A DNA stretch of 64,000 bases from Vermamoeba vermiformis. Lineage: Eukaryota > Tubulinea > Echinamoebida. Shown piece by piece: positions 45,048 to 56,459 of this stretch. The notes under the pieces were generated by a model. It was not told the origin of the DNA and made no database searches. It saw nothing but the letters and a program-made list of their open reading frames with translations. The position numbers and the translations under genes are program-made. The DNA lies in contig JBEWZL010000163.1 of NCBI GenBank assembly GCA_045837725.1, positions 496,001 to 560,000 on the forward strand, read 5' to 3'. Each line of letters opens with the position of its first letter. Position 1 is the stretch's first letter.

Positions 45048-46034
45048 ATGCAAGCCTTGCTCAACTGGAGTATTAAACACAGCGATCCCGAAAAGCTCAA
45101 ACAAGCTGCCACGGAGGCTAAAGAACCGAAGCAATTGTCCGAGACGGTAAGTAATTTTTAATTTAATTTATTAGATATTTTCATGCTATTATTCTTTTTC
45201 GGAACGTCTGACATTCTGAGATCTTTCGCTCCCGAGTTGTAAATTCTTCAATACTAATTTTAATTATTACCTTAGGACCGAAAAATGCTAGAAGAAATAT
45301 TAAAGAGCGATGTGGAGCGAATGAAAGATTTTATTAAAGTTTATCAAGATCCGACTAGTTCGACAGACGATAAATACGAAGCACTCGATGGTCTTCAAGA
45401 ATTATCAGAGAACCTCGATAATGCGAACGACTTGCATAAAATTAATGGACTTATTCCCATCGTTGAGGCCTTGGATAACGAAGATCCCGAAATTCAAATG
45501 CGCGCTGGCTGGATCTTGGCTTCACTCGTTACAAACAACGAGGCAATGCAAAAACTATTCGCAGAGCTTAATGTTATGGATAAGGTCATTAGCTTATTGA
45601 AGAGGACAGACGACGCAGCAGTTCGATCCAAATTAATTTCTACGGTCAGCGGATTCGTCAAGAATTTCCCCGCAGGTCTTGATCTGTTTAAACAACACGA
45701 TGGATTTGCTTCATTAGAACGCGTCCTAGAAACAAATGAAACAGCGTCTAAGCGAAAAGTCTTATTCTTATTGGGCCAATTGTTGCATGAAGGAGCCGAT
45801 CTAAAATCACATCTGCAACCAACAATCCCTTTGGCGATAAAGCAGCTCACTGTGGATGATGTAGATATTCAAGAAAAGGCATTAATACTCTTAGCAAGCT
45901 TAGTTCAAGGCAATACAGAAAATCAGAAAAAACTCAAAGAACACGCGGATGCGATCCGAGAATATAAGAAGACAGCGCCAACCGAACACGAGTTATTAAC
46001 TGAATCTTTAAACACCCTATCGAAGTTTATTTAA
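45048..46034 (+). CDS. FES1: Hsp70 nucleotide exchange factor Fes1/HspBP1
   Basis: Two exons (45048-45146, 45276-46034), 285 residues. The N terminus MQALLNWSIKHSD is the Fes1 signature; the rest is an armadillo-repeat superhelix (RAGWILASLVTNNEAMQKLF, RSKLISTVSGFVKNFPAG, KRKVLFLLGQLLHEG, KALILLASLVQGN). Family members release ADP from cytosolic Hsp70 and help target misfolded proteins. The length agrees with yeast Fes1 (about 290). Confidence 0.93.
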
Positions 46035-46098
46035 CAAAGCGGTTGTATAATAAATTAAGATTAAAGCAAAAAATTGGTTGTTTGAACCGGATTAGCCT

Positions 46099-47840
46099 TT
46101 AAAAAGCGAAAAATCGGACCAAATAGACGTAAATAACAGCACATACGCCTAAAAAGATCGAGAAGGAGATGATCGATCCACAAGTAGGCGCATATTTGCC
46201 TTTCTTCTTTTCTTCTTTAGCTTTTTGTTCCTCGCTGTTGGATGTAGCAGCTTCAAGTCTCTTTTTCAAGCGCGCAGAGTAGATCTCGCTAAATACTTCA
46301 AAGTAGTATGTGGCACCTGTCCATGCTGCTGAGGAGAATACCAACAATAAGTAAGCAGCGTGGACCCAATAATGGCTCCAGAAGATCGGGATCGGGAACA
46401 AGGTCAGATGCGTGTAGACCAATTGTACTCCTGTATTAATATCGTTATAAATATATACACTATAGTTAATTGATGCGATTGTTTGTCGTACCAGCCAACA
46501 TTAAGAAGATCGGCAAGTTGATGCCCTTCTTTTTCAACCAGAGGTAGATGCCGTGGGGTTTAGCCTTGGACAACCAACGCGATGAGGTCATAATGTCGCT
46601 GTCTGCAGACAACTTCTTGCGGTCAATCACTTCGGTCTTCAAAATGTAGCAGATCTACATCCAAAAAATTCAAGGTTAATTCTTTCTCAACGTAGTAATT
46701 ATAATCAAATGCTATATTACCTGCCAGAATAAATAGAACACTACAGGTGCAATATAAGTCTCTTTCCAAGTCATCGCTGGTGCCATGTACGGATCGGCGA
46801 AGAGAACTTTTGTAGCGGGGTACCAACGAGCACAGAAAGTAACTGTATATATAGAGATTAATAAATAAATATCATTGGTGCTATTATGACAATAATCAAG
46901 ACAATGGACTGTTAGAGTTAACGAGTTCAAATGATGATCCCGTTACAAACAATAACGTAACAAGATCTAGTACTCACCCAAAGGAGGAGCAATGTGAATA
47001 TACAAAGAGGTAATCTTATCAATGTCGTGGAACACCAAGCTATTCTTCCAAGCGATAACTGCAATAGCAAGAGGGCCGTTGCTGGTTACAAAAATAATGT
47101 TAGATCCACGTACTTTTGTAACGATTATATTTAAGCTATTATAGGTACTTACTTTAATGCAAACATGATCTTAAATAGTGTTAAGTTTTCGGGGAACAAA
47201 AATATCGAAGTAAAAGTGACTAATTGGCAAAAATAACAAAAGTCCAACATGAAGTAATGAAATTTCTGCTTGTGGTACATAAAAAATCGTGTAACTAACA
47301 ACTATAGTAATATAATATTAGTACTATAATAATATGTTATTAGAATGAACGTACGGGCAACAGAACGATCATATAAAACTTGGGCATCCATTCAGGACGA
47401 GTCAACAAAACTGCTTCAGTAGCCATTAACAAGAAGATGCCTAAAGTAAAGGCACTATAATAAATATATCAGTATTATGTTAACTAGGGTTACGCGAGTG
47501 CGAGAGCGGATGTGGCCACAAAATTGTTCGAAAGTACGAAGTTACTTACACCTTGTCCTTTAATTTAACCATAGGAGTATCTTTCATTTTCTTGCGGAAT
47601 TCCTATAAACCGAACGGTTAGCTAATAAATTAAAAATCAAAATTAAAACGCTTCGAGAATTTCAGCGCGATCCACGAAAATAAATTTAAATCGGTTCGTT
47701 AGTGCGATCTATCGGTTCGTGGTATCATATAGTGATATATTATCGCTAGATACCTTTAATTTTCTGGCCAAGCGCTCGGATGAAGAAACACGTTGCAAAC
47801 CACCATTATTCTCTTTGCCCTCGCTCTCCTTCTGCTTCAT
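46099..47840 (-). CDS. GPC1: Glycerophosphocholine acyltransferase (GPC1/DUF2838 family)
   Basis: Multi-pass membrane enzyme that acylates glycerophosphocholine to lysophosphatidylcholine. Recognised by the hallmark AWKNSLVFHDIDKITSLYIH followed by IAPPL (exon around 46,980-47,060), then FCARWYPATK, MTWKETYIAPVVFYLFWQ, KKGINLPIFLMLAG and a C-terminal membrane segment. N-terminal exon begins MKQKESEGKENNGGLQRVSSS at 47,840, with the EFRKKMKDTPMVKLKDK cytosolic segment next. About eight exons; the 5'-most exon and start are the least certain. The C terminus ends in a membrane-proximal basic/acidic linker and LGVCAVIYVYLVRFFAF. Confidence 0.85.
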
Positions 47841-48087
47841 TTTTTTGCGAATTACTTTCCTGATAATTTACAGGTTAATGTATTATTATTATAAGTACTA
47901 TTGGTAATCAAGATTGGTGTCATCGCTAAAATGACTGTTGATAATTTAATCAAGATCCGGAAAATAATCTTAATTTAAAATCGCTATAATTAGTGTGTAT
48001 AATATCAATATATTGTAGATAAATAACACCAGTTTTTAAATAATTATTTGGAATTATTTGCAATAAATTAATTTTGCAACATCTAGC

Positions 48088-48279
48088 TTACTCGACTAAG
48101 AACTCAGTGAAGCCCTTCAATAAATCCTTGGGCTTAGGAGTCGTATCCACGTAAAGGTTCGTAGTGTCCACGTGATCAAATGCATCGAAGAAGTGATGAT
48201 TTTCTTGCTCGTTAAGATCTTCTTGGGATGCGGACCTCTCCCGGTTTTTAATGACCTGATCAGGCGTGCTCGTCGACAT
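48088..48279 (-). CDS. 63-residue acidic protein, unrecognised
   Basis: Open frame from ATG at 48,279 (MSTSTPDQVIKNRERS) to stop at 48,088, ending KDLLKGFTEFLVE. Codon use and amino-acid composition look coding, with a Glu/Asp/His-rich middle; no signal peptide. A longer in-frame start at 48,324 would add a hydrophobic leader but is less likely. A perfect TGACGTCA lies about 90 bp upstream. Homologues not recognised. Confidence 0.45.
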   Translation of the reverse strand: MSTSTPDQVIKNRERSASQEDLNEQENHHFFDAFDHVDTTNLYVDTTPKPKDLLKGFTEFLVE

Positions 48280-48688
48280 GATGGATAAAATTAAATTAAA
48301 AATTGCACAATCTAGCGAAAACAAAAAAAGACTTTGCCGCTCTGAAAAACTACCCGAGAATTTTCTGAATGACGTCAGTAATGACGAATTACGCCTATTT
48401 GGAGAATAATTTGCACTCTATATTCTTATTTAGCGAAAGATAAGCCTCTCATACGACTATCTATCATTGTTAAGTTAGATTTGTCTTTGCAAGATAGCCC
48501 CACGTGTGTTCTTAGAGAAGTTCACGTGCGGTTTCTAGTATTCGGATAGTCTAATATTGTAGCGGACACGTATTCAGTGCAAAGTCTCTAGAAAATTCTC
48601 GGTTCATTCGTGTCTTAATACGAAACAATAAATCAACCGTATTTGTTTCAACAGTTAACGCACTCAAAATCAATACAGAGCACCACAA
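48280..48688. promoter_or_regulatory. Divergent promoter region with a CRE-like octamer
   Basis: Spacer between the divergent 63-residue gene and the ankyrin-like gene. Contains a perfect palindromic TGACGTCA at 48,370-48,377, the consensus of ATF/CREB-type bZIP proteins, followed by a half-site TGACG. Functional relevance is inferred only. Confidence 0.4.
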
Positions 48689-49207
48689 ATGACTGACACC
48701 GAAACAAAAGTATTCTCGCTAGATGATCTTGACCCCAAGGTATTGGAGGCAAGGCGATTAAAAGGAGAAACACTTGATCTGGACGACATCTGCTACAAAG
48801 GCATTGTATGGAACAATGCGTCCCCTTTGGAGTACATTCACGATAAATGTGGTTACAAATTTACAGATAGAACATTCCAGCTTTGCATGACATCAGGACC
48901 CGCAGACCTTGAGATGATCAAGTACATCCGCAGCGCTGGATGGGAATGGAATGGCGACGCAGTTGAATTTTCAACGATCCGTTTACCTATATTAAAATGG
49001 TTGATTGAAAGTGGCTGCCCACACGACCCACACAGAGTAGTTATGTCCTCGATCGTTTGGAAATTCGGTAATATGGAAGCTTTGAAGTATTTGCACGAAG
49101 AATTAGGCTATGAAATTACTGCGGCACATTTTACTGCTGCTGAATCGTTCAAACGAGAAGCAGCAAAGGAATACATTGTTTCTGTCTTAAGTAAAACTCC
49201 AAAATAG
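48689..49207 (+). CDS. Small ankyrin-like repeat protein
   Basis: Single exon, 172 residues. Degenerate repeats of the type PLEYIHDKCGYKFTDRTF, DLEMIKYIRSAGWEWNGDAV, LPILKWLIESGCPHDPHR and NMEALKYLHEELGYEITAAHF, i.e. (x)LxxlkyLhexgy, the divergent ankyrin style abundant in amoebae and also in giant DNA viruses. It probably mediates protein binding. Length and lack of introns are compatible with a recent duplicate or acquired gene, but no neighbouring feature supports transfer. Confidence 0.75.
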   Translation: MTDTETKVFSLDDLDPKVLEARRLKGETLDLDDICYKGIVWNNASPLEYIHDKCGYKFTDRTFQLCMTSGPADLEMIKYIRSAGWEWNGDAVEFSTIRLPILKWLIESGCPHDPHRVVMSSIVWKFGNMEALKYLHEELGYEITAAHFTAAESFKREAAKEYIVSVLSKTPK

Positions 49208-49405
49208 AACCTACATATTTAAATGTGCCACACCTAGCTATACTACGTAAATAAAATAACTAGTAAATATATTTCGAAATAAACAATTTAAATTCAGAAG
49301 ATCCGTTAAACCCGAATTCTACCCCATAAATAGGAAAGTGCACTTTCATATGAACTTATATGATTTATTAATGTACAAACAACCCTACAGCAAGTTAAAG
49401 TCCCT

Positions 49406-52400
49406 CTATTCTGGAATCTTAGTTATAGCCTCGTTGAAGTTGAAAATAAACGGTCTCGCGCCGTACACAAAATTCTTCAATTCAGTGAACAAGTTGATTT
49501 CAAAGTCATCGCACTTAGTTCCTAATTCTACGAGACTCGGATCCGCTGCGATAGATTGATCGCGATGGAACTGTCCAAATAAGGCAATACGCATCCGGAA
49601 GAGGTTGGTTTGTAGGATGCCTTTGTATTGCATCAAAATATCCTGTATGTATTATAATAGCGTTAGATCCGGCTATTAGGTACTATTTTTCTATCAGACT
49701 TACTTTCAGCGTGAGATCTGGACAGCTTTTAGCCGTGTTATTGATCAGATTTTGAATGCTCAATAGTGCTCCACACACGCTAAATCCATCGATTATCCAA
49801 CTCTTCAAGTGCTCGTTGTTGAATTTAGTTTGAACGAGCTAATTAATAATAATAAGTATCCGGATCAGCTCTGTTACTTATGCCTTTGATCAAATAAAAA
49901 ATGCATTACTTACCTCCAATGAACCTGCAAGCTTGTTCAAGTTGGTTATCAGCATGCGTACCAGTCTGTTCGAGTTGAATTTTTCTTCGAACTCAGTCAA
50001 TCGTGTCAACTCCTCGCGAGTCTTTTTGAGGAAGAGCGTTTGATCTTCAACAGTATAACGTTGTTTCGGTGGCGGTAGTTTCAAAGTTGGCAATGATTTA
50101 ACGACAACATTAGACTTCTCAATGACAGCGTTGATCGTGTCAGGTGGCGTGTTGCTGTCTTCGCCAATCACAGCCGCTTGCTTGCACACGAACTAAACCA
50201 CGTGTTAGTACCTTGACTTGACAGCCCTAGTATTGCCGTACTTGAACATCCTTCGTGAACAACTGCAATGGCTCAATTAACGCTCTGACTTCAGGTACTT
50301 CAACACCTCGTGCATTGGCAAACGCGTGCAACTAGAAAAGTGTTAGATCCGCATGGAGTTGATGAGATCTTACTCTTGAAGCCAGACTAGCCAGTTCATA
50401 AACGCACTCGGAAATGACAGCTTTAGACTTGTCTCGCAGCGCTGTCACGAGTTTGCTGATCGAAGTCGAAATGTTCGCTTTGACAGCTTCGAACTCATCG
50501 CCCTAATCAAGCACAAGTCAGTTAGAGTCAATAGATTGTGCAGTAACATACTTGTAGCAAGTGCGTGAGCAAGGCACCGTTGTAATAACAAGCGCGTGAA
50601 AGTTGATCAATGGATTGCACGCACTTGTCAATCGCAGCTGGAAGGTTTTGCGCGTCCTCTGACACGTTGTTACAGACAATCTTAAAGTCTGCAATGACAA
50701 TGTTCACTGAATCACGAAGAACTCTCGCAAAGGCTGTGAGTTCGTTTGAATGCTGCGGCAACTTCGACATGTTCTGCTTAATTGTGTTGATGTACTGTGC
50801 CGTGGATTGCGTCACTTGTTTCAACAATCTGTTGATGGCATTCAAGTCATCCAAGGTGATCTGTAATACAGTTAGTTAAAAAATCTTCACGGCGTGATAT
50901 GCAGAGACTTACGTTCGGTGTCAAAGTCTGCAACGTCGTGCCAATGAACTGATTGGCCAAGTCAATCACAGCTTGAAGGTCGTACTCGAGGTAGCTCAAG
51001 TTTGACGGGGTCGAGCTGGCTTTAGGCGAATCAATGGTCGACTGAATAGGCTGCGGCACGACTGGCGGACCTGATGCAACTTTGGCATGACCAGCTGGAT
51101 TAGCTGTAGCTGCTCTTATAAGTCCAGGTCTCGGCGACACGATTGGAGCTTGTTGTGTGTTTATAGCGGGTGAGCTAATCGCTCCTGGAACGGCTCCCGA
51201 GCTCTGCACTTTGGTGTGCCCACGTGGGCTAAGCGTGCTCGTTGGTGCACCGCCGCTACTGTTGACTTTTTGATGATTTCGGGGGCTGACAGGCAACGGG
51301 CTAATTTTGTCTTTTTCTTGCTGTGTGGCTTGAATAGCAGTGATAAGTCCCACCTTCGGCACACTTGTTTTGGGTGCACTCAAGGCACCAGGGGGCAGTG
51401 CCTTCGGGGTATTGGCTAATGCTGGTAAACTTAACTTGGCTCCCATATCGTGCAAAGCACTATCAAACGCCATTAGCTCTGACGATTATCATTGGGCAGC
51501 AATGAAAACTTACACTCTAGACAAGGGCTTTTTAGGTGGCGGTGGTGCGACTTTACCGCCGACTGCTCGATGTTGAGGTCCGATGTTATTTTGAGCACGC
51601 CACTGGTCCACCTCGGTCTCATCGCCCGTTGACAAACTGCGTTTTCTCGCTCGCTTTGGCGCAGCTGGTGCTACGACCTTTGGCTCCTCCTCGTCATCCA
51701 GAGCAATAGCGTTCGAGAGTGGTCTCATAAATGTAGGTTGAGGGTACGCAAACTTGGGTGGGGCTTTAGGCACTGGTGGTGCCGCGCCTTTGGGAGGACC
51801 TCCTGCTAACATCGCTGGGTTGCTTGGCGGTTCGGAGTCCGAGCCAGCTTTGTTCCCCGCCTGCCGGAAAGTCCGTTAATGACTTTAGCAAGATAAAGCT
51901 ATTCTTTAACTTACACCTTCGAACAGTTCATTGTAGTTCTTGACTATAGTTGACAAGACGATGTTGCCGCGCTTGATCATCTCTAAGATATTGCCGAGAG
52001 AATCGTCTTTCGAGAACATAACCGTCGGTGCTAATACAGTGGCTATATTATCAGGGCCCATCATATTGTCTTTCTCGTACGAAGTGATCTGAAAGTCATC
52101 AATAAGCCACGCCCTCTTGCTAGCTAATTTCAACATCTACTTACCTTAGAGCACAGGCTCATAACGCACTTTAAAGTAGCGTAGTTTGCTGGAGGCAATT
52201 TAGCAATTAGCTCTTTTAGTCTGGCGGGCTGAGCCTCGACGAGCATATCTAAAAGCCGGTTAGTAAAGTACGACCAAGAACTTGTGCGATGTTAGCTTAC
52301 CACCAGTGTTGATAAAATCATTGTACAACTCGTTGGTTACGAGGCACTCAGGCAACGCGCGCAAAAAAGCTTTGATCACACCAGCAGCGGTGTGTCCATC

Positions 52401-53875
52401 CCATTCCTCGTAATTCACTACGCCACCTTCGTCAAACTTTTGCTGAATAGAGTCGAGTAACACCTTGTTCGCTGAAATACGAAATATTCCTTGCTGTATC
52501 AGGCCTAAAAGCACGTGTAAGTTAATCTGAGTACTTTTTTAGAGCCAATAGTGAACCGTACCTTTTCGTTCAACAATCTGCACAGCCTTTTCAATAATTG
52601 AAGGCACATTGCTCGATGAACCTTCGCGCTCAACGACCTCTTTCAAAGGAACATTGAATAATCGAGCCTAAAATACGAGTAAGATATTGAAACAGGCACA
52701 AAGCTAGTTATGCACGCACACTCGGTTTTTCGGTAATTGAGTTCGGAACCCATTCGCCTGACTTGATTTTAGCGCTCTTAGTCGCATTAGCTTGTTTTTC
52801 ATCTGAGCTGAACTTTCTGAAGCTCGTTAAATCACCGTGCAGCTTGGTGAGGTACGTGTAACCGCCTTTGAAGTATTGCAAATAGAGCTCAAGTATGTAA
52901 CATTGCTAATGTTGTATATTATTAATAAATATTTGTAATAATAATATTAGCTTGATTGAACGTACCTCTTCGAGCGTTTTGACCGCCAAATGATCGTTCT
53001 CGTCGGTAATTAATTGATGGACTTCATCTCCCTTTTTATAATACGCTCCCTTTGCTCTATCAATATCATCCTGTACAAAATAATATTTAGTATTATTTTT
53101 CGGGTGTGTGGGACAGGATCTGCTTACCTTGGATCGTTTGTTGGCGTTTGTATTCAAAATTGTTTGATAGTCTCGAGCAACATTATCGAATTTTTTCTTT
53201 TGATTCTAAATTTATTATAAGTCATAGTAAATGCGGACAAAGCAAAAAGATTGGAAATAAAAGATTCTCTTGATCTTTTAGCTTGAAACAAACATACCAA
53301 TACTTCGGGTATTTCTTTGTCGGTTAATAATTCTAATGGCCTAACCACTGAAAAGTCAAGAGATTCGACCTAGATCGAGGGGTTAAACTGACGGAAAATA
53401 TTTGTTTCGGCTTACAAAAGTTCTCTGAATGCCGCCAAGAAAATTTCCCCATTCCACAAGTGCTGCACTGCATTTTGCTGCAAAATTAAATATCATTCAG
53501 TAAATTTTCTGAATTACTGCGCAGAGGAAATTTGAATTTTTGTACCGTATTGAGTTCCTGAATACTGTGTTTCGATCGCAATAGAATGTGCATTAAGAGC
53601 TTCTATAAGAATTTTTTGCGCCTCGTCCAAGCCTGCGGAAGATCCGTTAATTTCAGTCAATTGATCTCGAGATCAATTACCTTTGTAAGCCTTCATTATT
53701 TTCTTAATACCTCGTAATGTGTACTCTTTGAAACCCTTGGTCTCATACAGAGTCTGAATCAAATTAGCAAGTTTGTTGTACCGGTAAAGTTACCTACTCT
53801 AGCCTCCGCATCTATTATTGGAGACGCTGTTTTGATCTCATTCTCCTTACGGAAAGGCCTCGTAAGCACGTCCAT
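49406..53875 (-). CDS. BAR domain - RhoGAP protein with helical C terminus
   Basis: Many-exon gene of roughly 1,050-1,100 residues. N-terminal half begins MDVLTRPFRKENEI and contains a helical BAR-like region (KKFDNVARDYQTILNTNAN, DDIDRAKGAYYKKGDEV). A RhoGAP domain follows (about 52,650-51,915) with arginine finger GIFRISANK, KAFLRALPECL, and NIATVLAPTVM, so it should stimulate GTP hydrolysis by Rho/Rac. A Pro-rich, SH3-ligand-like linker (GAAPPVPKAPPKFAYP, VAPPPPKKPLSRV, SPRNHQKV/SPRGHTKV repeats) leads to a long alpha-helical C terminus similar in style to talin/vinculin-type bundles. Such proteins couple membrane curvature to actin control. Not all exon phases were checked. Confidence 0.85.
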
Positions 53876-54050
53876 AGTGCTCTTGATAAAAATACAAACT
53901 ACAACAAGAAACTTTCAGGCAAAATTTTCTTTGTACCGATTTCCTTATTTAGAACAGATACGCTGCAGCAACCGTAGTTATTTAAAACTAATTTATTACA
54001 AATGGATCTCAAACAAATAAATAAGGGTTTTTAACGTACACGGTACCGCG

Positions 54051-55948
54051 TTACTGCTGGATGTCGTACACGGCTGATAAAAATAAGGCAGTAGCAGGCT
54101 TACGATACATAATACTGAACAAAAACGGCCTGTCGACGGTCATTTTGAAGGGTTCATCGGCGGAGTCCTCTGCATCCTCACTGTCGCACTCCTAAAATTA
54201 TCATTTGATCAGACTCTATTATGATGTACCATAAGCATTATTGAACTTACTACTACGGTGACTGCTGCAGCAACGGTGCCTTCCTCCGTGACCTCCATAA
54301 CGGCAGCGTGAATGACGTTGGAAATAAAAAGCTTCAAAATAAGGAGTCAATACCGGCTTCGCGTTAAGTTCAATTAAGTACGTACGTCCTCAGTAGTTGA
54401 CATTTTAGTAAATTCTCCGGAAGAGAAACATTTTTCAAGACCAAGTGCCTTTAAATTGTCCTGAATTTAAGTGATCAGTAACCACGTACAATTCACGATC
54501 AGTGCACACTTACAACGATAGAAGTGGGTCCAAAACGAACAGTAAACCTCGGCAGTTCAAGATCTCCCGCTTTAAACGTCATTTGGAGGTTTGTCACTTC
54601 GAAGTCAGTCTCGGTCAGCAGCACATCCAGCGATGTTTTACCTAAGTTGCAGTTTCATTAGAACAACGTTGGATAATGCTACTTTGGTCTGGTTACCGTT
54701 CTTTGCAAGGGATTTCTTCGGTAGTACAATACGTGCAAACCAGTTGCTGGATTTGTAAGGCAAATCAACGACTTGAACGTTTTCGTCTTCATAGTACCAC
54801 ATTTGCTGCCAGTATTTAATCATAAATTCAACGGTTTTTGCCTCCTTCTCTGCGACGTAGAATGGCTTCTTTATGTTGGACTCCTTGGTAAAGACTTCAC
54901 TCCACGCTCCCTTGAAAAATTGGTTAGATCCGTTTTTCAATAACTTTTTCCTACTTTGAAGTATATCGCATTGGCGATCAAGATGTTCGTCTGGGGTCTG
55001 ATTTGATCAATAATGTTCGTAATTTTGTCTTGTGTTTTCTCGGCGACCCATTTGTTGATCGGATCTGCGGTGGTGAGTTGGTTGACCTCTGCAGCAAAGA
55101 CATCACGCGTCATATCTTTGTAATTTTGCTCGATTGACCTACTCGACAAGTTAAGCACACTCGCGTACTTTGTAATAAGTAAATACTCACTCTTTAGCCC
55201 ATATTGAGTTCGCAATGATGACTTCGATATCGGCCTCGTTTTCAAAAATCTTCGAAACAAATTCTTTATAAGCTCGTTCCAGCTCTTCACCCTATTCACT
55301 ATCTATTAGTCTATGGATTTTCTAGACTATTTACTGCCACATACTTCGAGAGAAATGCCCAGGATCTCGAAGAGTTCTTTTCGAGTCTCACCAACTGAGC
55401 CCTCGCCGGCCATTGCCATGGCAACTGCGCGAAGCCAAATTATTATCGGCAAATAATAAGTGAATCGTTAGCGATATGGAATACCTTCAATACTGACGGC
55501 TGAGATCACGGTGTTTTCCAACGGATTTTCTTTTAGCAATTCTAGTAGAAGTTTCTTGCCGAATATATTGCAAGCTAATCGATATCAATAATAGGTTTTT
55601 TTTATAATTATATTTGCTTATTACCTGTTGAGATTGAATCACCAGCGCCGGTGTAAGCAACATAGGTCTAAAATATATTAGATAAAATAACGCTAATAAA
55701 ACAAAAATAGAGGTATGCTAAATCATGATAGCTGCAGCGTTCGTGGTCAGATGGGCAGTTGAAGATCTTCAGAAATTATTCCTTCGGGCTTACCGTTTTC
55801 TTCGCCGGACTAGTTGCAGTAGAATTTTTTGCTGGGGTTGATGCCGATTTGATGGTGGCATCCGCACGCGGTGACTTCTTCGATGATTGTTGGCCCCTGT
55901 TAGCGATTAGTACGTGCGATTAAAACTAAACATTAAACTTCGTTACAT
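54051..55948 (-). CDS. Inhibitory-type serpin, no signal peptide, putatively N-myristoylated
   Basis: Serpin fold recognised by the C-terminal FKMTVDRPFLFSIMYRKPATALFLSAVYD, the strand region NPINKWVAEKTQDKITNII, ANAIYFKGAWSEVF, and the hinge EEGTVAAAVTVV, which fits inhibitory serpins (small residues P12-P9). After the hinge the reactive loop is strongly acidic (ECDSEDAEDSADEP), predicting an acidic P1. The start codon appears split by a 50-nt intron: AT at 55,947-55,948, then G at 55,896, giving MGQQSSKKSPRA, an N-myristoylation-type start followed by a Ser/Thr/Lys-rich leader. No secretory signal, so probably cytosolic, as clade B serpins. About nine exons; start inferred from splicing. 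Confidence 0.87.
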
Positions 55949-56459
55949 TTTGCCTTGCGTTGTTGCTCTGTACTTCGGAAACAATGAACGCAAAAAGAGA
56001 TTTATTTATGGCAACCAATTTACTTTTATGGCAAGAGCAAAACAGAACGTCAGAAACCAATGTCACATCATGATATCGTAGTGTCATCCTACAAAAGCAA
56101 TGTTATCTTGGCACGACACGTAAATGAAAGGGAGGCTGCGCAACAACCGACGAGGACATCCAAATAAAAAATAAAAATCAATCCCATGGTTTCTAAAATG
56201 TCAACACATCGCATCATTACTTGCTCGTTCATGCACAAAAATTACGTGTATTTTCATTATTAATAGTCGGAGAGTACTTTCGAGCGGATCGAATCTGTCT
56301 GATGAGACACTTGTTGCGTTACTGTATTTAATACTTGCGCCATCTCAGGTTCTATCTTTAAAATTCAATTCGCATAAAGATATCTTTCAGTTGTTGCATC
56401 AAGTGGGTTGGTGAATAATAAATAATCATTTTTCCAAACAAGACTTTCTAAACACCACA
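55949..56459. other. Divergent intergenic region, serpin / p47
   Basis: Contains both promoters; AT-rich with no coding support. One CGGATC hexamer near 56,286. No recognised element. Confidence 0.5.

Noticed and set aside
48689-49207. Giant-virus origin of the ankyrin-like gene
   Set aside because: The repeat style is shared with amoebae, and there are no neighbouring viral-type genes; ordinary host gene is simpler.
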